Assembly: GCA_002270565.1 (NCBI GenBank)
Contig: NQMI01000011.1
Location: forward strand, 539,055 to 603,054
DNA: 64,000 nucleotides
From: Stenocarpella maydis
Lineage: Eukaryota > Ascomycota > Sordariomycetes > Diaporthales > Diaporthaceae
Direction: 5' to 3'
Shown: in pieces, positions 59,949 to 64,000 of the stretch
Numbering within the stretch: position 1 is the stretch's first letter
Layout: every line of letters begins with the position of its first letter
Made by a program: the position numbers and the translations under genes
The notes under the pieces: model-generated
Database searches by the model: none
Seen by the model: the letters and a program-made list of their open reading frames with translations, nothing else
What the model was told of the DNA's origin: nothing

Positions 59949-62900
59949 ATGGCGACCCTCTGCTTCTCAAGCTCGGGCCAGCAGCTGCAACTCGATACCT
60001 CCCATCTGACAACGTTCGTTGGACCCCGCCTCGCTGTCGCACTGCTTTGTCTCGCCCGGGCTGACCAGGAACTGTGCGCAGGATCGATGACTTCAAAGCC
60101 GCCGTGTCGAAGGAAAGCTCCATTCCTCCGCAATACCTTATCGCACTCACGCCCCAGGGGAAACCCTTGAAACAGCAGGACCTTCCGTCTGAGGTACGGG
60201 TCCCCGCCACCCACAGGGGGTTGCAAAAATCACCGAAACCTGGTGTTGGTCACTGACTGGCAAATCATCGATTCTAGACAGATATATACATCTACGACAT
60301 CCGAATATCCCAGCCACCGGTCCCCAGCAGTCCGTCCTCGGTCAACGTCGAGATCGGGATCCCAAAGCCATACAGCCTGCCCGAGCCCCCAAACCGGATA
60401 AACGACACCAAATCACTGCAATCATGGCAGGAACTATTCAGGTCGCGCCGGGCTTGGGCTGGGAGGGCGCTGGACGACTGTGCCTCGATGGCGCAGGCCG
60501 CGAGAGACCGATACGGCGAGATGGACGTCATGCTACGCTGCCTTGATGCTGCCATCGCAAACCTCGAGACCGTGATCAAGTCCGTGGAGCCAAAGTATAA
60601 CGAGCTCCGGAAGTGGGCTGATCCTGCCAAATCCGAGTACAACGCGCTCGTCAAGAACTGGCAATCATATCTGAGCCTCGCCCGCAGCATACCCATATCG
60701 CCAGGGATGGCTTCGTTCATGACAGGCAGGAGCTTCAGCTCCAAGAATGGCGCGGTCCGGCAGCCTACCTTGGAGGACCTCCTGGACCTGGACACTACTA
60801 GGGTGACGGGACAACGGGCGCCACAAGCACTGCGAAGGTTCAACCAACGCGTGAGCGACCTGGAAAAGACGGCGACGCGCATGTTCAAGGAATGCCAGGA
60901 CGTCACTCACGATTTCGAGCGGCTCATAGAACGGTCTGCCATGTCCCACGACGGTGAGACCGCTCAGTTACTCGAGGACATTGAGGCTGTTGCCAGAAAG
61001 GTGGATGCGGACTACGAAACGGCCATGGAGCTCACAAATACCTCACGAGACCTCTTGCAGGCCTCCAAACTTGCCGCCACTCACACAGAGCGGCTGCTGC
61101 CGAGTATCCGGGCTAGGGCCTCCGAGATGGATGAAATGCTTCGGTATGCAACCCGGGCACGGAATACCCTTGCCCTGGAGTCTGTGGACTTCATGCGTAG
61201 TATAACGGACATAACGTCTCTCACAACCACCGTCAAGTCTCAGATCAATGTGCTTGGCTCAGAGGAGGAGCTAGCTACGTTTGACTACCTGAGGCTCATC
61301 CAGCAAGTCCCATTCATGTACGCCTCCTTCACCGTAGAAGCGTTGAAGCGAGGCGAGTGGTACGAGAAGGTCAAGGTGGACGCATCTACTCTGGCAAACG
61401 AAATGGCCCTATTCCAGGATGAGGAGATCAAGAGGAGAAAAAAGTGGCTCAAGACTGTTGAGAACCTGTACGGCCCACAGACGACATCCGGCGAGGGCAA
61501 TGTCGCTGGCCTGGAAGTCAACCTTTTGGGACAGGAGGACGAGTGGCCGACCATGACCAAGCAGGAATTGAACGACTTCTACGAGTCTCTCCAGAAGCAG
61601 AAGGCCGAGCAGGATTTGCTCGACGACATTGGCAAGCTGATCGTGGACTTGAGCAATCCGACAAAACAACAGTCAAAACGGTTGAAAGCCTTCAAGAATG
61701 GGAGCATTCATGAGGCGTCGTTGGGCCGGAGCGGCTTGCTGGTCCGGGGCGACGAAGACGTTGTTCGATCTCTCCAGGAAGAAAATAAGCGGGTTGAGAA
61801 CAAACTGAAGACAGCAGAAAGCCGCGTGCGGCGTTTGGAGGACCTGCTACATAGGCAGAGCCAGGCTTCCAGGCCCGCATTCGGGAACATGTTCCAATCT
61901 CCAAGCCAGCAGCTCCCGGAACGGAGCGGCTCGAGCGCGTCGGTGCAGAGGGTACCCGAGGACCGCAGGCGCTCATCAGTGGACGTCTCGGAGGGCCTTA
62001 TGTCGCGGATCCAGCAGCTTGAGAGCGAACTGAGCGCTGAAAGGGAGAAGTCCGCTGCTTTCCAGAAGGACTTGAGTGCCCGCACAACCCAGCACGAGAC
62101 TGCCAAGGGCCAAATTGAGGAAGCCAATTCTACAAAGAAGGATCTCCTGGAGAACATGGAGGCCCTGAAGAGGGAGTTTGTCGAGGAGCGCAAGTCACTC
62201 GAAGACGAGATAAAGCACCTCAAGGCGCGAATTGAGGACACCGAAGACGAGATGGAACATTTCGGCGAATCTCGAGAGCATGAGAAGGCGCACTACGACG
62301 ACAGAGTCCAAGCACTCGAGGATGAGAAGGCGCAGCTGGCCAAGGAGCGACGGGACGAGAAGCTCAAGTATGAGGGCCAGGTTGACTTCCTCAGGAAAGA
62401 ATCGAAACTCCAGCGGGAGCAGGTTGAGGAACTGCAGAAACGGAACAAATCGTTGCAAGACGAGAACAAGAGCCAAAGCCACCAGTTGGCAGTCGCCCAA
62501 CAGTCGGCAGAGTCTCAAATGCGGGCGTTGCAGGACTTGCACCGCCAACTCGATCCTGGGGCCAGCATCCCAGGGGACCAAGAAGAACTGATCGAAAGCA
62601 CGGCCAGCAAGTGCGCCGATGTCCTCATGAAGGCTCAGGACGTTGAAGCCAACATCTCTATCGTATACTCAGACCTGCATTCGGCTGAAGTGACTATCAA
62701 AGATCTCCGCGCAGAGATCTTGACAGTTAAGGAAACCTTGGCCAAGGAAGAGGGCTCGGCAATGCAGCTTCGAGAGGAGCTTGGGGAGGAAAAGGCTCGT
62801 GTCACAGCACTCGAAGGCGAGCTGGACGAGACACGCAACCAGCTTAATGATCTCAGAGTCAAGATTGCGGATGGGGAAACCGGTTCCGAGAGTCTGCGAA

Positions 62901-64000
62901 AGAGGCTCGAAGAGGAAGAGAGGAAGATCACGACATTAGCCGAAGACCTTGCCTCAAAGCAAGCCCAGGTCGGAAGCCTTGAGGAGGAACTCCACCTCTT
63001 CAAGAGCAAATTTGAAGAGTCTCAGCTCAAACTTGGTGTGCTCACGGACCGTTTCGTGGCGCGAACGGAGCACGCCAAAGACCTCACGCAGAAGCTCTAC
63101 ACCCAAAATGACCGTCTTCGGCGTCTACTGGAGAGGCTTGGCTACTCGATCAAGCGGCAGGACGGCACGGTTATCATCCAGAAGGTACCCCGTGCGGAGC
63201 GTTCTGTACAAAATCTCAACGATTCCGTCGACCCTGGCGCCTCACTCCGTCGGTCAGGCTCTCTTGCCCAGACGCCAGACAGCAGTGATCTGGAGTTGCT
63301 GTACTGGATGAACAACTCCGACCCAGCCACCGAGGAGGAGAAATACGAGGCCTTCATGGCGGAGCTTGGGAGCTTTGACATGGATGCGCTTATAGAAACC
63401 GTCTACAAGCGGGTCAAGGACATCGAACACATGGCCCGGAGGCTTCAGCGCGATGCTCGGTCATATCGCGATAAAGCCCATGCTCTTCAAAAGGACGCCC
63501 ATGACAAGATCGCCTTCAAGAACTTCAAGGACGGCGACCTCGCCCTGTTCCTGCCGACTAGGAATCAGATGACCGGCGCCTGGGCAGCTTTCAATATTGG
63601 TTTCCCGCATTATTTCCTCCGCGAGCAAGAAGCACACCGCCTGCGGAACAGGGAGTGGCTGCTCGCCCGCATCAGTCGCATCCAAGAACGGGTTGTTGAC
63701 TTGTCCAAGAGCTTGAGCACTCAGGGCGCAGGCAACGGCGCCGCGGAAACAGACTCGGTGGACGACGAGAACGACAACCCCTTCGACCTGTCCGATGGAC
63801 TGCGCTGGTATCTCATCGATGCCCAGGAGGACAAACCTGGCGCACCCTCGACCCCAGGGCTTGGGAAGAGCACGGTCGCTGCGAATAAGGTGGACGCCGT
63901 GGCGGAACGAGCGCAGATCCGGACGGCTTCTGGCAAGGGCCTCGGGCTGGGAGGTCGTGGCCCAACCGGGATCGACGGTGTGAGCAAGACATTGTCCAAG
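59949..64000 (+). CDS. ATG11: Autophagy scaffold ATG11, cut by the window edge
   Basis: Exons 59949-60013, 60082-60193 and 60278 onward give 1300 residues with no stop before the right edge. The N-terminus MATLCFSSSGQQLQLDTSHL plus TTIDDFKAAVSKESSIPPQY is the ubiquitin-like start of ATG11, restored by using donor GTTCGT at 60014. After TDIYIYDIRISQP comes a helical region, then coiled coils from about residue 550 to 1090. The conserved C-terminal ATG11 domain contains FKDGDLALFLPTRNQ and GAWAAFNIGFPHYFLRE. ATG11 is the scaffold of selective autophagy, bridging cargo receptors, the Atg1 kinase and Atg9 vesicles. The last residues in view (GLGLGGRGPTGIDGVSKTLSK) are a low-complexity tail, so only the end of the protein is missing. 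Confidence 0.95.

Overview
The window is nuclear DNA of a filamentous ascomycete, most likely a Sordariomycete. The evidence is short introns (49-170 nt) with GTRNGT donors, CTGAC/CTAAC branch sites and AG acceptors, GC-rich exons, no operons, and Pezizomycotina-type gene families such as a DUF1996 secreted protein, a Grx3/4-type glutaredoxin, ATG11 and an ABP1 with two SH3 domains. I reconstructed 21 protein-coding genes, most by splicing exons by eye. No convincing tRNA, rRNA, intact transposon or CRISPR array was seen.

Layout, left to right. 0-8 kb: a fused succinyl-CoA ligase alpha-beta gene (-), COX19 (-) and the dynamin VPS1 (+), with COX19 and VPS1 head to head. 8.5-20.5 kb, all minus strand: a 1588-residue F-box/zinc-finger protein, an FMN-dependent 2-hydroxy-acid oxidase, the actin-patch protein ABP1 and an 87-residue cysteine-rich tail (CYSTM-type) protein. 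22.6-38.6 kb: a Grx3/4 monothiol glutaredoxin (+), an uncharacterised protein with a DxD motif (+), a 1144-residue single-pass membrane protein (-), a DUF1996 secreted protein (+), an alcohol-acetyltransferase-like enzyme (+) and mitoribosomal protein bL9m (+). 40-50 kb: a small secreted cysteine-rich protein (+), a Gfo/Idh/MocA oxidoreductase (-), oligoribonuclease (+), phosphoglucomutase (+) and an uncharacterised gene with an apparent frameshift (-). 52.5-64 kb: the HMG-box protein NHP6 (-), a 5.4-kb gene-free tract rich in GC tandem repeats, a CENP-H-like kinetochore protein (-) and ATG11 (+), which is cut by the right edge.

The genes do not form a pathway. Four are mitochondrial or likely so (succinyl-CoA ligase, COX19, bL9m, oligoribonuclease), three concern membrane traffic, actin or autophagy (VPS1, ABP1, ATG11), and two are chromosomal (NHP6, CENP-H-like). 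Accessory or lineage-specific content lies mainly between 30 and 41 kb and in the long intergenic tracts. No new multi-gene system is evident. The most notable items are the fused succinyl-CoA ligase with a shortened beta ATP-grasp part, a 10-mer (TACTCCGTAC) found five times in one orientation and only between genes, complementary tandem-repeat tracts in the 53-58 kb region, a frameshifted conserved gene at 48.6 kb, and a secreted cysteine-rich protein with a clear TATA box.
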